Assembly (NCBI GenBank): GCA_028673005.1
Contig: CM054116.1
Location: forward strand, 66,105,211 to 66,169,210
Reading direction: 5' to 3'
DNA length: 64,000 bases
From: Tanypteryx hageni
Lineage: Eukaryota; Arthropoda; Insecta; Odonata; Petaluridae
The notes under the pieces are model-generated. The model was not told the origin of the DNA, searched no databases, and saw only the letters and a list, made by a program, of their open reading frames with translations. The position numbers and the translations under genes are program-made. This document shows positions 46,515-59,680 of the stretch, in pieces. Positions within the stretch are counted from its first letter, which is position 1; each line of letters begins with the position of its first letter.

Positions 46515-47914
46515 TAAGGGATGCACAAAACCCATATAAACTACCTCGAAATGAATTTTTGAGATCATTTTGAATAAGTCCGGAGTTAGCCATGCATATT
46601 ACAGATTCTTTGCGCCCTTTCCTGGAGCGTGTGCGTACCACTGATTTGGCCTCTGAAATACAGGTAGGCTTATTTGATATATTTATTGACTTCTTACCCA
46701 AAAATTCTCTGTGCTTTTCTCATACTGTGTCATACTACTGCAAATTACTATGTTAGAGAAAGCCCATACTGACTCCGGTCTCTGCCACTATATTGTTTTT
46801 TGCAGGTTCTGGTAGCTATCAATTTTTATGCTCATGGCAGCTATCAAAGACCAACTGGTGATCAGTTTGATTTTGCCATCAATCTATCATCTGTGAGTCA
46901 GTGCCTTCATGCTGTCACAGATTTAATAAATCGGCACCTATTAAGGCCATGGGTAAAATTTCCAACTACTCAAGAGCAGTGGCAAGCAGCTCAAATAAAA
47001 TTTCTCCATGCACCTCAGCCATTTGAGGGAGCCATTGATTGCACATATGTTAATATTCTCACCCCTGCAGAGCATGAGGAAGCCTTTGTCAATCACCACC
47101 AAAATCACAGCCTAAATGTACAAGCAGTAAGATCCTTATTAAATTCCCTAACTTTCAAATATTTTTCCTACCTTTTTTCATACAGAAGAAAGGCCTCTTA
47201 CAGTTCTTTAAGGAATGTTTATGTATGTACATAAATCTTTGCAGATAGTGGACACTGACATGAAGATCCTAAATATAAATGCCAGATACCCTGGTGCCAG
47301 AAACGACTCCTATATATGGAGTGTTTCTCCAATACATAGGGTAATGGAATACAACTATAATCATGGCGAGAGGCATACATGGCTCATTGGTCGGTGACCT
47401 TATTCATAGAATTAATTCATTTAAAAGAAAATTTCCAGATTTAACTTGAAATGTGTGAAAATGAGACAACTATATCTGCATTACAGGAGATGCAGGATAC
47501 CCATTGGAGCCATGGCTACTGACACCTCTACCAAATTATCCCCCAGGAACAAGGCAATTCCAGTACACAGAGGAGCTATGTAAAGCTAGAAATGTAGTCG
47601 AACGCTTCTTTGGAGTATTTAAGGGAACATGGCGATGCATGTCATATCAGCGTGTCTTGATGTATGCCCCAGATTTTGCAGGTAGGATAGTAAATGCATG
47701 TGCAGTCATCCACAATATGCGCATTCATCATCGCCTTCCATTGGATGATTTCTTTAATGAAGAAGAAGCAGCTGCACAGCAAAATGGAGACAATGAGGCT
47801 GTGGCTATTGAATGCAGGGAAGGCCCACGAGCCATAGCTCAACATCTGCAGCATCGATTGATGCAACAAAGGTTTCCTCACCTTGAAGATGCAGATAGGA
47901 ATGATGATCAATAG

Positions 47915-49067
47915 AAGGTAAACCAATAGGGGTGTATGAAAAGCACATAAGATGCTTTTCTGCAGAAAGTTCTAATTGAAATTATCAAATGATTTTAAGA
48001 TAGGACTTGGCTCTTAACAAAAGGAGAGATTGAGTTCTGAGTGCAGCATAACCTTGCAGTTGCGAAAAAAGTTTATGGTTCACTGGAGTGAGGAGCAACT
48101 TTCAATTCAGGGCAGTTGTAAAAAATACCCCCAATAGAAAAAGAGCTTACAAATATACACAACCAGAAACATTCTTAAAAAATCACATACATGCTATTTA
48201 TTCATATTCTTGCCTGATTCTTTCAGTAATTGCACAAATGATTACAGATATTAATTATATTAAGCGAATGTTTGAGTTCATCTTGTGATTTTTTTGTTTA
48301 AAAAAATTTTGTTTTTAATTTTTTTAATAAAAAAATGAAAAGTCAACTTTATATTGAATGAAGTGTTGTATTTTATTCTTTTCGCTAGTATATTTAACTT
48401 ATTTTCATAAAGGCAAGACATCCAGGTAAAACATTGCAAAAGCCCACAAAAAATATTAAAAAATAAAATTATAGAAAAATATAATTTGCATATCTGCAAT
48501 TTTAGCACTTTTTCATCAGTCTCTATGAAAAATCACATACATACTATTTATACATATTCTTATGTGTTTCTTTCATTAATTGCAGAAATGATATATACAA
48601 CATTACATTCTATAAAACTATATATTCATAACATTTATTTATAAAATTAAAAAATATTTTGCTATGATTTTACATTTTTTTAAAAATTATTTAAAATAAT
48701 CACAAATATCTTCAAAAATCTCAAAATTTTCCTTCTCTAAATAACATTCGTCGTCACTTAATGAGTGCAATTGAAAAAATCATAACAAATAATCAACGTG
48801 AACCAAAAAGAATGGAAGATACGTGAACTACATAGTCTCCTCTTTCAATTGATACCATCTTTTGCCATCTGTCATTTACATGTGGAACTATTACAAATTT
48901 ATGCTTACTCAGCATGGTCGACAATTTATCGTTGTTGGCACTCCATGCTTAGGAAGCAAACGACGATATATTGTCATGTGGCTCTGAAAGGGTTAATACA
49001 CAATAATATATACATTATATTAAAAACAGAAAATAAAATTAACATTAAAATAACTTTTTCATTATGT
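47915..49067. other. AT-rich spacer in the Harbinger region
   Basis: No gene recognised. Two loosely similar stretches (aaaaatcacatacatgctatttattcatattcttgcctgattctttcagtaattgca at about 48178 and a near copy at about 48530) form a dispersed direct repeat. Confidence 0.4.
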
Positions 49068-49695
49068 CTATAATATTCTTTTTTCAAGGGCATCGGCTAT
49101 TCGATTGAAGGCTTGAGTTACCATGCGGTTCGTCTCTGCCTGTTCTTGGATGGCTTTTGCCATCATCGCACCTGCCTCGGCCTGCTGCTGCATTGCTTTT
49201 GCCAATAGCTGCAGGGAGAAAAATGATTTCACAATTACTGAGTAAGACCAAGTAATTCTTGTTCAGTCAGATCAAATATACACTGTAGCTTACCTCCATG
49301 TTGTCTTCATTGCGATGTGCTAGCTTTTTCTGGTTCACTCCTAAGTGAAGTTTTAATGATGTTATAATATTTGTGAACTTTTTTATATTAGGGTGGTTCT
49401 TATTGTGGTCATTTATTGAAGTGAATTATTAATATTCCAAAAAGTATTGAAACAAGAAACACTAATGGGTACTGATATGTATGTTGTGGAAATGTTTTTA
49501 CACTACACATCATGTTCTACATATACTTACTCTTCCTCTTCACTACAGATGGTGTGGAGCTGGTATGGTGCCTAGTTGTTTGTTCAGGAGTTGAGATGGA
49601 AGTAGACATAGGACCACCACAACCACTAGGTTGTGGGATCTGCTCCACAATCTCTTTTTCTGCCATTACTGTGCACACAGTTTCGTCACTGACCT
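49068..49695 (-). CDS. C-terminal exons of a possible Harbinger partner protein
   Basis: Three minus-strand exons join in phase: 49695-49531, 49340-49294 and 49208-49068 (stop TAG at 49070-49068). Acceptors and GT donors are present at each junction (GTAAGT after 49531, GTAAGC after 49294). The product reads VSDETVCTVMAEKEIVEQI, Ser/Thr-rich text, KRKRVNQKKLAHRNEDNME, and an Ala/Gln helix (LLAKAMQQQAEAGAMMAKAI) ending ALEKRIL. PIF/Harbinger elements often carry a second, Myb/SANT-like gene near the transposase, and such proteins end in a helical tail. The N-terminal DNA-binding exons were not found, so function is inference. Confidence 0.45.
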
Positions 49696-51164
49696 CTGTT
49701 GGAAAGTTGAAAAGGGATTTAACGTCAAATTGCAAAAGAAAACCACACAATAATATTTCCTATACTTTGCCATGTCTTACATGTCTGAAAGGTACCTACA
49801 GTAAAACCTCATTATTTCGATCCTGGATAATTTGAAATAGCGTGTAATTCGAAGCTAAGAGCAGTCCCCGGCCAACATCATTGGATTTTACGTACTTTTT
49901 AGTACAGATTATTCGAAATACTTCTACACTGAAATTCGAAGTCATGATCTGGTCCAGTGACTCACAAACAATTTGTTTAATTTGAAACCTTTACCCGTAT
50001 ACCCTTCCACTACACAGTAGCTTTCGTGCAGAGGGTTGGTTAGTCTCAATATTGAATAGGGGTTTTTAGATCGCACAACTCGCATAACTATGCGACAATT
50101 CGCCAAAGGGAGAATGCTGTGCTGTTTGTCTTGTTGTTTTTGCTTTTTCTCCAACTTTTATATAAGCATATCTTCCCTTTGAATGGCACAAGAAAAGGTG
50201 CAGCATTCTCATGTTTTGCATATTAAAATTACTTAAGATTTCCGTATGAACACGGGATTTTCACCGAAGAATGTTGAAAAGAATGAAAAATCACTTTAAT
50301 GTAGATTTTTGGTTGATCCACAAATTCGTTCTTAACGTGAAAGTTCGGCGTTTCCCGTCATTTGCGTGAGTTTCCCTAAATACGTTTTGATGCATTAAAA
50401 GTATTAATGTTATAAAAGTTGTTTACAATTATTCATTTTTGTGTGTTGTATTTATGTACAAATTCCTCACTTTTGTAGTTTGATAATGACTACCTATGTA
50501 CTCTCGCTATGTGTGATATACACAAATAAATTTGATTTATTAAATGCAATTCAACAAACTTTCATTTTAGTCCAATTCTTATATCCATCAATTTTGAGAA
50601 TTTGTTGCGATTATCGTATTAAAATATATGTTGTACACATGACTCTCTCATTGTGTTAACATATTGTATTGAAGTACAGTTCCTTTTATTGCTAAATAAA
50701 TGAATCTTTTTGTATCCATTGTGAAAATGTTATTTATGTATATGGATATATATTCCTTCATGTGATTGTAACAACATATTATCTCTTTCATTTCATCATT
50801 TTTTCAAATCACACAGAAAACCCCAAAACACGCGATAATGGCTATTTTCAAACAGTTGTAGCTGAAAAGGTACAGGTTCTGGCAATATACAAGGACCAGC
50901 GTCTTTCTTCATTGTGCTGGGGGATTTTGTTGAAAAGAGATTCTTTTAATGGAGGTGTAACTGTATGGCATATGTGTACTATAAAATTGTTATATTGTTT
51001 TTTTGTTCAGAAGTTTCATTGAATTTGCTACTCCCATATAATCACCCCATCATACTGTAGATGTAAAAACTTGAAAATTTTCACATTTCTAAGATTGATC
51101 GCTTTATTCCATCAATTTATTGCTTGGTAATCTTACCATTTCAGAGGGAGGAGTTTTCTTCAAT
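49696..51164. other. AT-rich DNA with a pogo/Tigger-like terminus
   Basis: At 49799 the text TA|CAGTAAAACCTCATTATTTCGA resembles the 5' end of pogo/Tigger-type elements. The segment to about 49945 (attcgaaat words) fits, but no right end was found. The rest holds no recognised feature. Confidence 0.3.
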
Positions 51165-51233
51165 GGCAAGTGGAAGACCCAGGTTCGATTCCAGGTCATA
51201 GCAGACTTTTTCTCGTTTCAAAATTATTCCCAG
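51165..51233 (+). repeat. truncated tRNA-derived SINE copy C
   Basis: ggcaagtggaagacccaggttcgattccaggtcatagcagactttttctcg..., the 3' half of the tRNA head plus the tail shared with the pair at 32211-32506. The 5' part of the head is missing. Confidence 0.6.
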
Positions 51234-51779
51234 GATTGATAACATTCAAAAGTTGTTCACAGACACACTCATCTAAAGCAGATCCTTAACCTCACGAAAT
51301 TGGAAACCACACTCAGTAATGATGATGTAATGACAATCTGTAAAATTCTAAACATATATGACTGTCCAGAACTGCTGATTCTAATAGGTATGCAAAAATA
51401 TTTCTCAACGTAATACCAGGCATTATTCCTTTTGTGGGACTAATCATCATTTAAAATGTTTGGTTTAAACTCGCTCATTGAAAGAATCATGATAAGAAAT
51501 GTGAATAAGTGTCAAAATAGATTATGTTTATGAGATGGAAACTAAACAGAAAAACATGATCTCATAAGCCCATTTCCAATTCAAGTGAAAGTAGGTTGAG
51601 AAATGATGCACTACTTACCAAGAAAACCATCCTCTGATGAGTGGGCCAGGTCTGGGCTGCCACGATAAAAGTAATAAAAAATTTCTTTTTACAAGTGTTT
51701 GTGTAAACTCTCCGCATCAATTTAAACCAAATTATAATATTTATTATGCACACACACATACATATATAACCATAATTGC

Positions 51780-51876
51780 ATATTCGGACCTCATCAACTA
51801 AACGGGTGCCACAATTACAAATTAAACTCTTTCAGTAACTATGGATTTGGAAGGAATTGGCTCAATGGATGTCAAC

Positions 51877-51907
<31 letters not shown>

Positions 51908-52626
51908 ATTTTTACCAAATACCATAATGAAATCAAGATTTTTAAAGCGGAGCTTAAGAGCAGGGCTACCACAATTAACGGTAAAATAATATTTCATTTA
52001 CACATATTTCTAGAGAGCTGTCTGCATGGATTTTAACCCAATATGGTATATATAATTTTCATATGAATAACCGGGTCGACTAATGAAGTCTACCACAATA
52101 TCAAGGTTTGAATATTTTTCTGTAACTATGAATTTCGAAAGTATTGGCTGAACCGATTTCAATAATAAATTTCGTTTGTAGGGCGGGTACAGAATGGCAA
52201 AACGAAATGAACACGTTTAGAACGGATCTAAAAGTCATGGCTACCACAATAACAGGAAAAGTAATTTTCTGATTTCAAAGCAAATACATTAGTATACGAT
52301 TATACTACGGCGAATTTGACAAAAAGCACTCTGTTTGAAGATATCTCAGCAACCAATTGACCGATTTTGATGAATCCTACACCAATATCAATGTTGAACC
52401 AAGAAACGTAGAGACTTTAAAACTTAGTATACATACTAAAGAGACATTGGGGATATGCACCTCAGTGTCAGAATTTTGATTTCTTGGGGGGAGCCATCAA
52501 ATTTGAATCTATATTTAATATTTTCATACCAATTAAGGGGGAATATTGGTCAATTACCTTGCGAGTGTGAGAGATATGTGCATGAAAAATTCTAAACTCG
52601 GGGCAAAGCCCGGGCAATTACGCTAG
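51780..52626 (+). mobile_element. Helitron-like non-autonomous element (3' end defined)
   Basis: The 3' end has a GGGC-AAA-GCCC hairpin (52601-52611) followed by caatta and CTAG at 52623-52626 before T, the CTRR|T ending of Helitrons. Upstream text (tattggctgaaccgatttcaat, gctaccacaat twice, and a (TA)n at 51878-51906) is typical of non-coding insect Helitrons. The left limit is a guess, as no T|C start was identified. Confidence 0.55.
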
Positions 52627-53896
52627 TATTACAATAAAAATAATATAACAACCCGAAGAGGTGGCAACTCTATCTGTGACAAGGATTATGATAGTGCAAA
52701 AATATTACTTTAAGATTAACCTCGCTAGAAATATTGTAGGCTTAACATAAATATTTTTAAAGTTTCGGATTTCAATAAAAATAAAACCTAGCATATTATT
52801 TTGATTATTTTTAAAAACATTTTATTTTACAAAAATCTACATAAATAATCAATTCCAAATTCAATTAATTCTATTTTATTTCAACATAAATCAGTACGTT
52901 TGAGTTTGCCACTTCTAACATAAGATCACAATTTAGAAATTAGCGGGCCTTTAACGATAGCACGATAGGGACGCATCATCTATTTCGTATTTCGTTTCAT
53001 AAATTCCTAATGGTTTTAACCGAAGACTATAGTACCCCTACGGTTTACGGTTTTAACGTTTTTGTTACTCTGTTACTGAAATATATCACTGTCGAATTTT
53101 AATCCGAATGGAAGAGTTAGTCGGATTCCAAAAAAATTAAGAAAATTTCGAAATTATAGTAGTGATCAACATTTCCAGCATTTTTACTGTTGTACGCCGA
53201 TTTATACAGCAAAATACTCATAACAAATGATTAGTAAATACATTAATCATATTTTTACTATGACAAAATGTATGATGCTACATTTTGAATCACTATGGTA
53301 CTTTCACAGACTACAATCACTACGAGGTATACTTTTACACTAAAGGCCCCGTGAAAACTGGGTGCCACGGTGCCACTCTGCGCCCACTCAAACGCGTTCC
53401 GCATTATATTATGGCGACTGGCGCAGGTCAACAGGTTGTATATATGTGATGTATTTGTCAATTACATCTATAAATGCATTATTTATACTCTCCTGAATCA
53501 AGTGCATAATTAACAAGGATAATCCGATGTAAAGTTGACTTTTGGAATCGGCTGAAATGGTGTTGAGTACGCTGTAACTATTCTATATGCGCTTTAAGGT
53601 AGGTAATGTAAATGGGAGAGAAAAACGAGAATTTACCATAAACTTCAACGTTTACCGTACTAGCTTGGAAAAACTTTGTATATTGTGGATCTTTTTATGA
53701 CATATGAGTCTAAAGCTAGCATCCTTATGTATGTAAACTTTCTGGACTATTTATAGAATGAGTTAATGGCCCCAACACGCCACGTAGAATTGCCTTAACA
53801 TTCATCATACTGCGACTTCAAACACTATTTGCTTTTTTCATGTATATGTGAGACATAGACTTCCTTTAATATGTCATGTATTGAAATACATTTCAG
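52627..53896. other. intergenic DNA upstream of the PAL gene
   Basis: AT-rich, no gene. It should contain the PAL promoter and a first non-coding exon, because an acceptor (tacatttcag, 53887-53896) precedes the exon with the start codon. Confidence 0.4.
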
Positions 53897-54028
53897 GTAA
53901 TGCTTCATGGGATGAACATATGCTGAGAATAAGGCTGTGCCTTTTGTTTTTCTGGGATGTTAATGTACATATTATTGATTGCTGCTGCTATTGTTCTTGA
54001 TGTTGAATCTAATAACAATCAATACCAG
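53897..54028 (+). CDS. PAL exon with signal peptide (5' UTR to 53956, coding from 53957)
   Basis: Acceptor at 53895-53896, short leader, ATG at 53957. An in-frame stop upstream (53930-53932) rules out an earlier in-frame start. Twenty-four codons give a hydrophobic signal peptide and ESNNNQYQ, ending at CAG|GTTTGT in phase 0. Confidence 0.85.
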
Positions 54029-57000
54029 GTTTGTATTCCCAATTTTATACCATAATTGTGTTAATGTACAAAATAAGTGTAATGACTGATAAGTTTGTTT
54101 TAATTAAATTGCGAAAAATTTGTAAACTTTAGAGTTAAATTATATGCTTATCGATATGAGTAATATGAATTAGTAGTAGAGAAGAAGATTTAGTAATAGA
54201 GGAGAAGTTAAAGTTTGTAATTAAAAAATATTCTGGCATAAAGCTTCAAGAGAAATTAGGCTCTTTAAAAAAATGCTATCAGAAGTAATTTAAAGCAAAC
54301 TATCACAGAAACGATCATTAGCTTTTACGAAATGTGGCAAAATTGTTATTTTGAAGAGTTTTTAATTTCCTTCATTTTAATTATCAATGTGTCATGAAAG
54401 TTTTGGAATAATGTAATTTTTTATTTCAAAATCATTCTTGATTTCTCATAGCAAATGATTCAACTTTATTATTCTGCAGAATGATAACTACAAGCCAAAT
54501 CCTTTGAATGAAGATTACCTTCGCAAATGGAAATTTGGCATCCCTTCAAGGGATTATTCAGCACCTCTTGCTGTAGATGATAATTATGGAGAATATCAAG
54601 AATATGACTACACTTCTAATAAAGATGGAAAGAATTCGGGAAAAGATATGGATTATGTATCAAGTATTCCAATGGCAGATTCGAGTTTTCCCGAAAAGAA
54701 AGTTACATGGCCAAAAACCAGAGAAAGTCATGTAATAAGAAAAGGAGAAGCCATCCATCCTTTTGTTAACAGCAGTATGTAAATAATTATGATTTTATTA
54801 TTATATAAACAGGTACAATAAATAGTAAACATTTAATCATTATTTTTGTCATTAAATAATATTTCTTACTAATTTTATACTTTTTTCAGCCCTCAAAGCA
54901 GTTGAAAATTGGCCTAATCCAGATAAGAAGCTGGGACAGTTGTCAGCTGTAAGCATTGATACATTTGGGAATGTGGTTGTTTTTCATCGTGGAGATCGTG
55001 TTTGGAATGACCAGACATTTCGTCAATCAAATATATATAATGAGAGACAACGAGGGCCTATCAAAGATAACACAATTGTTGGCTTCAACTCAGTGACTGG
55101 AAATGTTGTATATGAGTGGGGAAGCAATATGTAAGTTTTTTAAGTGTGAGATTAATTATTCTTTATTTATATTTGAAATTGTTAGAATGAGTGAGTTTTT
55201 ATATGAATTATACCCATTCATGCCTAAATAAATTTTAAAATGAGAAGATTTGTTAAGATTTCATTGAACAGTCAGTTCTCCATTTACGTGATTGATGCGT
55301 TCCTGAATACCATCGTTTATATCGAAATTGTGTTAATCGAATCCTATTTTCCCATACAAAATTTCATGTAAAAAATTGTGTTAAAATGAATCTCGCTCAT
55401 GTAAATCAATTTATGTTCCCTATTTTGTCGATTGCCTATAAGCGAGTCCACATAAATGGAGTTCACATATAATGAAGACATAATGTATTTTAAAACATTG
55501 CTTTTATGATATTGTTTAATAGCATGTCTAAACTAGTTCAGCCCATCAGAAAAGTGTGTATGACAAAGTATTTACATCCATTTGGAACCACATACATTAC
55601 GTTACACATATATCCGAATCTTACAATTAGTGTGTGCTATTTATTCTTATTTTATAAGTTTTGTCTTAAATTGAAATTGCAAAAACCTTGGATGATGTTG
55701 ATTTGTTATTTTACATGGTTGTTGATGAGTGTACATCATATTTATTCATTACCACCTTTCTATTGATATTTTTGTACAGTAATTGGCATATATTAATTTT
55801 CTGTTGTAGCCAAACTAAATTAATTCCGCCTTTCTTGTGATGATCTGTTGCAATCTTTTGTTACTAATCTAAAAAGAGATTTTTAAATTTTTGTTTCAAT
55901 CCTAGCTGTTAAACAAGACCACAAATATTTCTGTATCATCAAAATAATTCCTCATGCTAAGGCTATACAAGGAAGGATAGTGTTTTTTCCTCCATATTTG
56001 GTGCCTTGCATGAATTTTGTATAAAAGAATAATACATAATTGAGTTTTCATTGCGTATCTATGTGCAAAAATGGAACACTCAAATATGACCTTATACATT
56101 TCAAACTTATGGATGTTTATGAGTATTATTTCTCTCTTGTTTAGATTTTATCTACCACATGGTCTCACAGTGGACAAAGAGAACAATGTTTGGGTGACTG
56201 ATGTTGCCCTTCATCAAGTTATGAAGTTCTCTCCTGGTGGAAATGGCAACAAACCTACTCTAATGCTAGGTCATAAATTTATTCCTGGTACAGACCTTGA
56301 TCACTTTTGTAAGCCAACATCGGTAGCTGTCATGAAAAATGGTGACTTCTTTGTTGCGGATGGATACTGTAATGCCAGAATTTTGAAATTTGACAAGAAT
56401 GCGCAGCATATAACCCACTGGGGTAGACAAACTTTTTATGGTAAGCCTCTAAAATCTCTTTTGTAGTTGTTTTTGCTATCAAAGAAACTTGAAAAACCTT
56501 TAATTTGATTGGTATTGTGGTTATTAACATTCTGTATTAAAAATATCTTTTATTAAGTGTTTGCATATTATCCTTGATAGGCTAAATTACTATATATAAT
56601 AATGGATGAGTTATTGGATGCTCACTTCTTAATGATGGAGAAGTTTCGTGAAACATGACATCATAAGATAACAAGTAGTTCTGGAAAGAACTCACCCACC
56701 TACTTTCCTTTCAATACAGTTTTAATATAACATATTAACAAATTTTCGTGTCAGTAGTAGCAGTAATTTTTATTTTTAGGTGCATCAACAGCTAAGGTCA
56801 TTTCACACCATTGAATATTCTATTCAGAAAAACCCTTAATCAATCACAACATCCATGCCCTAGGTGGGAATCAAGCCCATGACATTTGGGTTAGCAGGCA
56901 GGCATTCTACCAATCATGCTAACCTGGCCAGCACAACTTTCTGTTGTTATGCACCATGAGATATGAGGGATACAGTAGAAAATTATTTGCAGGGTCCTTA

Positions 57001-59615
57001 TCTGTAAGAACAGGGTGCATTGCGAGTAAGTGGATGATGACAATGAAATAGGGTATTATTGTACCATATCCATTGCTTGGACAAACCAAACAACAGGTAC
57101 GTTAAGGAAACCGGTGGAAAAACAAAAGAAAACATACCAATTCAAGACCAACAAAAACCAAAAATGAAATTATCTTACCAAAGATGCCGTAAGAATTGCA
57201 CAAGAAGAAATGTGGTTTTTAAAAATAAGGACAAACCAACCAAGAGAAACGTTAAGGAAACTGATGAAAACACAATAGGGAACAAATCAATTCAAGACCA
57301 ACAAAAACCAAAAACAAAATTCTCTCACCAAAGATGCTGTAAGAATTACACAAGAAGAAGTGCTGTTTTGTTTACAGAGTCGGTATGGTTACTGACAACA
57401 ATATGTAGTATTCATTTTTTCCGATAGGTATGAATTAGCCTAAGGGTCAGTTGTTACCTCAATAGCTATGAATTTAAACACAGCTGGAATGTGCACTTGG
57501 CTCTGCTCCAGTCAAGTTCAGCAATAATCATCACCATAGCAACAAACCGAAAAAATGGCTTTCAAACTGCTGAAACTAAAGTTTTTGAGAGAAATTCAAA
57601 CAAATACGATCAAAAATCAAAATTGTGTGATAAGAATAAGAATCTTCACTTTTCCCCCTTAGAACAGTACAAATCCCACTCTGATATCATAATTCTAAAT
57701 TATTTTATGCAAAAGAAAAACTCTCTGCATGATGGATTTTAGATTAACCATGTAAATCACATGGGGAAAGAACTCACCTGGAATCGAACTCGGGACCTAT
57801 AAATTCGGAATATAAATTATGGTTCGGAGGTTGTCTCCAAGAGCACTAGCTTTACACCAAGTTTCATGGAAATTGGTCCATTCATGAAGAAGATTTTAGT
57901 GGGACACACACACACGTACAGCGAGGTGATCTCATAAGACTACTTTCCATTATTTGAATGGAAAGTAGGCTAAAAATTCTCTTTCTCTTCTTGTCCTAAT
58001 CGCTCTAAAATTTCTACTGCCTTGTTTTTGCCTTTAACTATATGCATTGTATTTCCCTTCTTGTTTCCTTTTAACCCTTCAACTTTTCCGTACAGTATAC
58101 CTTGTCTTCACATTTTCCTTTCCGCTACTACTCGCGCTATTGTGGTTTCCCTCCTAACGTTATTGTAAAATTCTCGGAACATTTTCCTCCCAAATACTGT
58201 ATTAACCTGTTTAAATCTCCTCTTTTCCATCTTATTAATCTCTTCTGCAACCCACAGCTTCTTTATTTTCTTCGGACTTACCTTTCCTATCATTTCATGA
58301 TGCATGCTTTCATAGTCCTCAGTTTTTCTCAACGTCTGTTTGCTCAGCTGCACATTCAAAGATTTAGTTTAGGTATATAACAGTATTTTGAGGGATGACA
58401 TTTTGTGCTCTTCAAATTATTCGAGGCCAGGGTGCAATATACATCTCCCTCCTGAAAGTGGCACCACAAACAGCAACTTAGGAAACTAAGAAGGTTTGTG
58501 AGGGTAGGATTTTAGGTTTGTTTTATTCCACGTTCTCTAGGTTCCCCACAGGTTGATTTTGTGGGACAGAATTTTAGATACAAATAAATCCGGTAAATTA
58601 ATGAAAAAACCTCTACTTCTTCCTCTTTAGATTTAGCTTTTGTCTGAATATTCGCCTTCATTCCTAAGTTATTCCCTAAGTTGCCATCTGCAGTGTCACT
58701 TTCAGGAGGGGATATATATTGCCCTTCCTCCTTATTAAAAAATTATGAGGCTCTTCCCATGGGCATCTGCTGGAACTATTCCAGGAAGGGGGCAAAGGGA
58801 TAGGGATAGGCAAGCTCCCACAGTCGAGTTTAGTGGGCTTAATATTTTAATGGCTTACAAAAGTAGAATACTCCTTTAGCCAAAACAACTAGTTGTTTTG
58901 GCTAAAGGAGTATTCTACTTTTGTTAGTTTTGGCCAAAGTTATTGAGCTACTATCAATTATTTTAATGGCTTGTTTAAAGCATATTGCACGGGGTCCCCA
59001 CCTGCTTGCCTGACCTCAGAAAAATGATCACATTATTCCCCTGACCTAACCAGACATCATTGGTTGTTTTCCCTTGGCACAGGCCTGATCCAGAGGAGGG
59101 CAGATGCTCCCATTGCCCTTCCCGGCAGATGCCTGTGGCTCTTTCTTTGAAAAATATTTGGATATTAAGAATTTTAAAAGTTCATATAGGAAAGAATATG
59201 TTAATGCAGCTCTGGAAATACAGCGTACATTTGAGGGATTAAGCGAAAACATTTCTTGGTCATAGTTTATAATTTTTATTCCTTTTCCATTTTCTCTTAC
59301 ATTTGCTTGCAGATAACAGTTTTAGTACCCATACAGTTTCATATGACCAAGATGAGTGCTGGTATACAAATTTCCCCCGGAATATATTTTCTTAAAATTT
59401 AGTGTATTTTTTGGTGTTGTAATCTATTCAGTCTTTGATATATATTTTTTAATAGATACAATATTTAAAAAAAAATTTGTTATATAATCTGCAATGTAAC
59501 AGCATTATAAAATCTTTATTAGAAAATGTAGTTTCCTTTATGATAACAATAGTGAGGTAAACTCTCTCTCCCTCCTCTCTCATATTTTCTATATATATAT
59601 ATATGTGTATGTATA

Positions 59616-59680
<65 letters not shown>

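Larger units (their letters stand above)
44977..47914 (+). pseudogene. PIF/Harbinger (HARBI1-like) nuclease gene with introns, split by another Harbinger
   Basis: A DDE nuclease gene of the PIF/Harbinger superfamily. Parts: 44977-45064, 46518-46663, 46806-47126, 47245-47389 and 47487-47914, joined by GT/AG introns (the donor at 47390, GTCGGT, is weak). Catalytic residues are present: AIDCTYV (first Asp), YPGARNDSYIW (second Asp), LIGDAGYP across the last junction, and VVERFFGVFKG (Glu). The C-terminus ends DADRNDDQ. The first coding exon is cut at 45064 by a 1450-bp element, and there is an in-frame TGA at 46571-46573. Intron-bearing HARBI1 relatives can be host genes, but these two breaks argue for a dead transposon gene. 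Confidence 0.8.

Noticed and set aside
51613..51650. Tiny minus-strand exon (PDLAHSSEDGFL)
   Set aside because: It has an acceptor and a GTAAGT donor, but there is nothing to join it to; 38 bp is too little to call.
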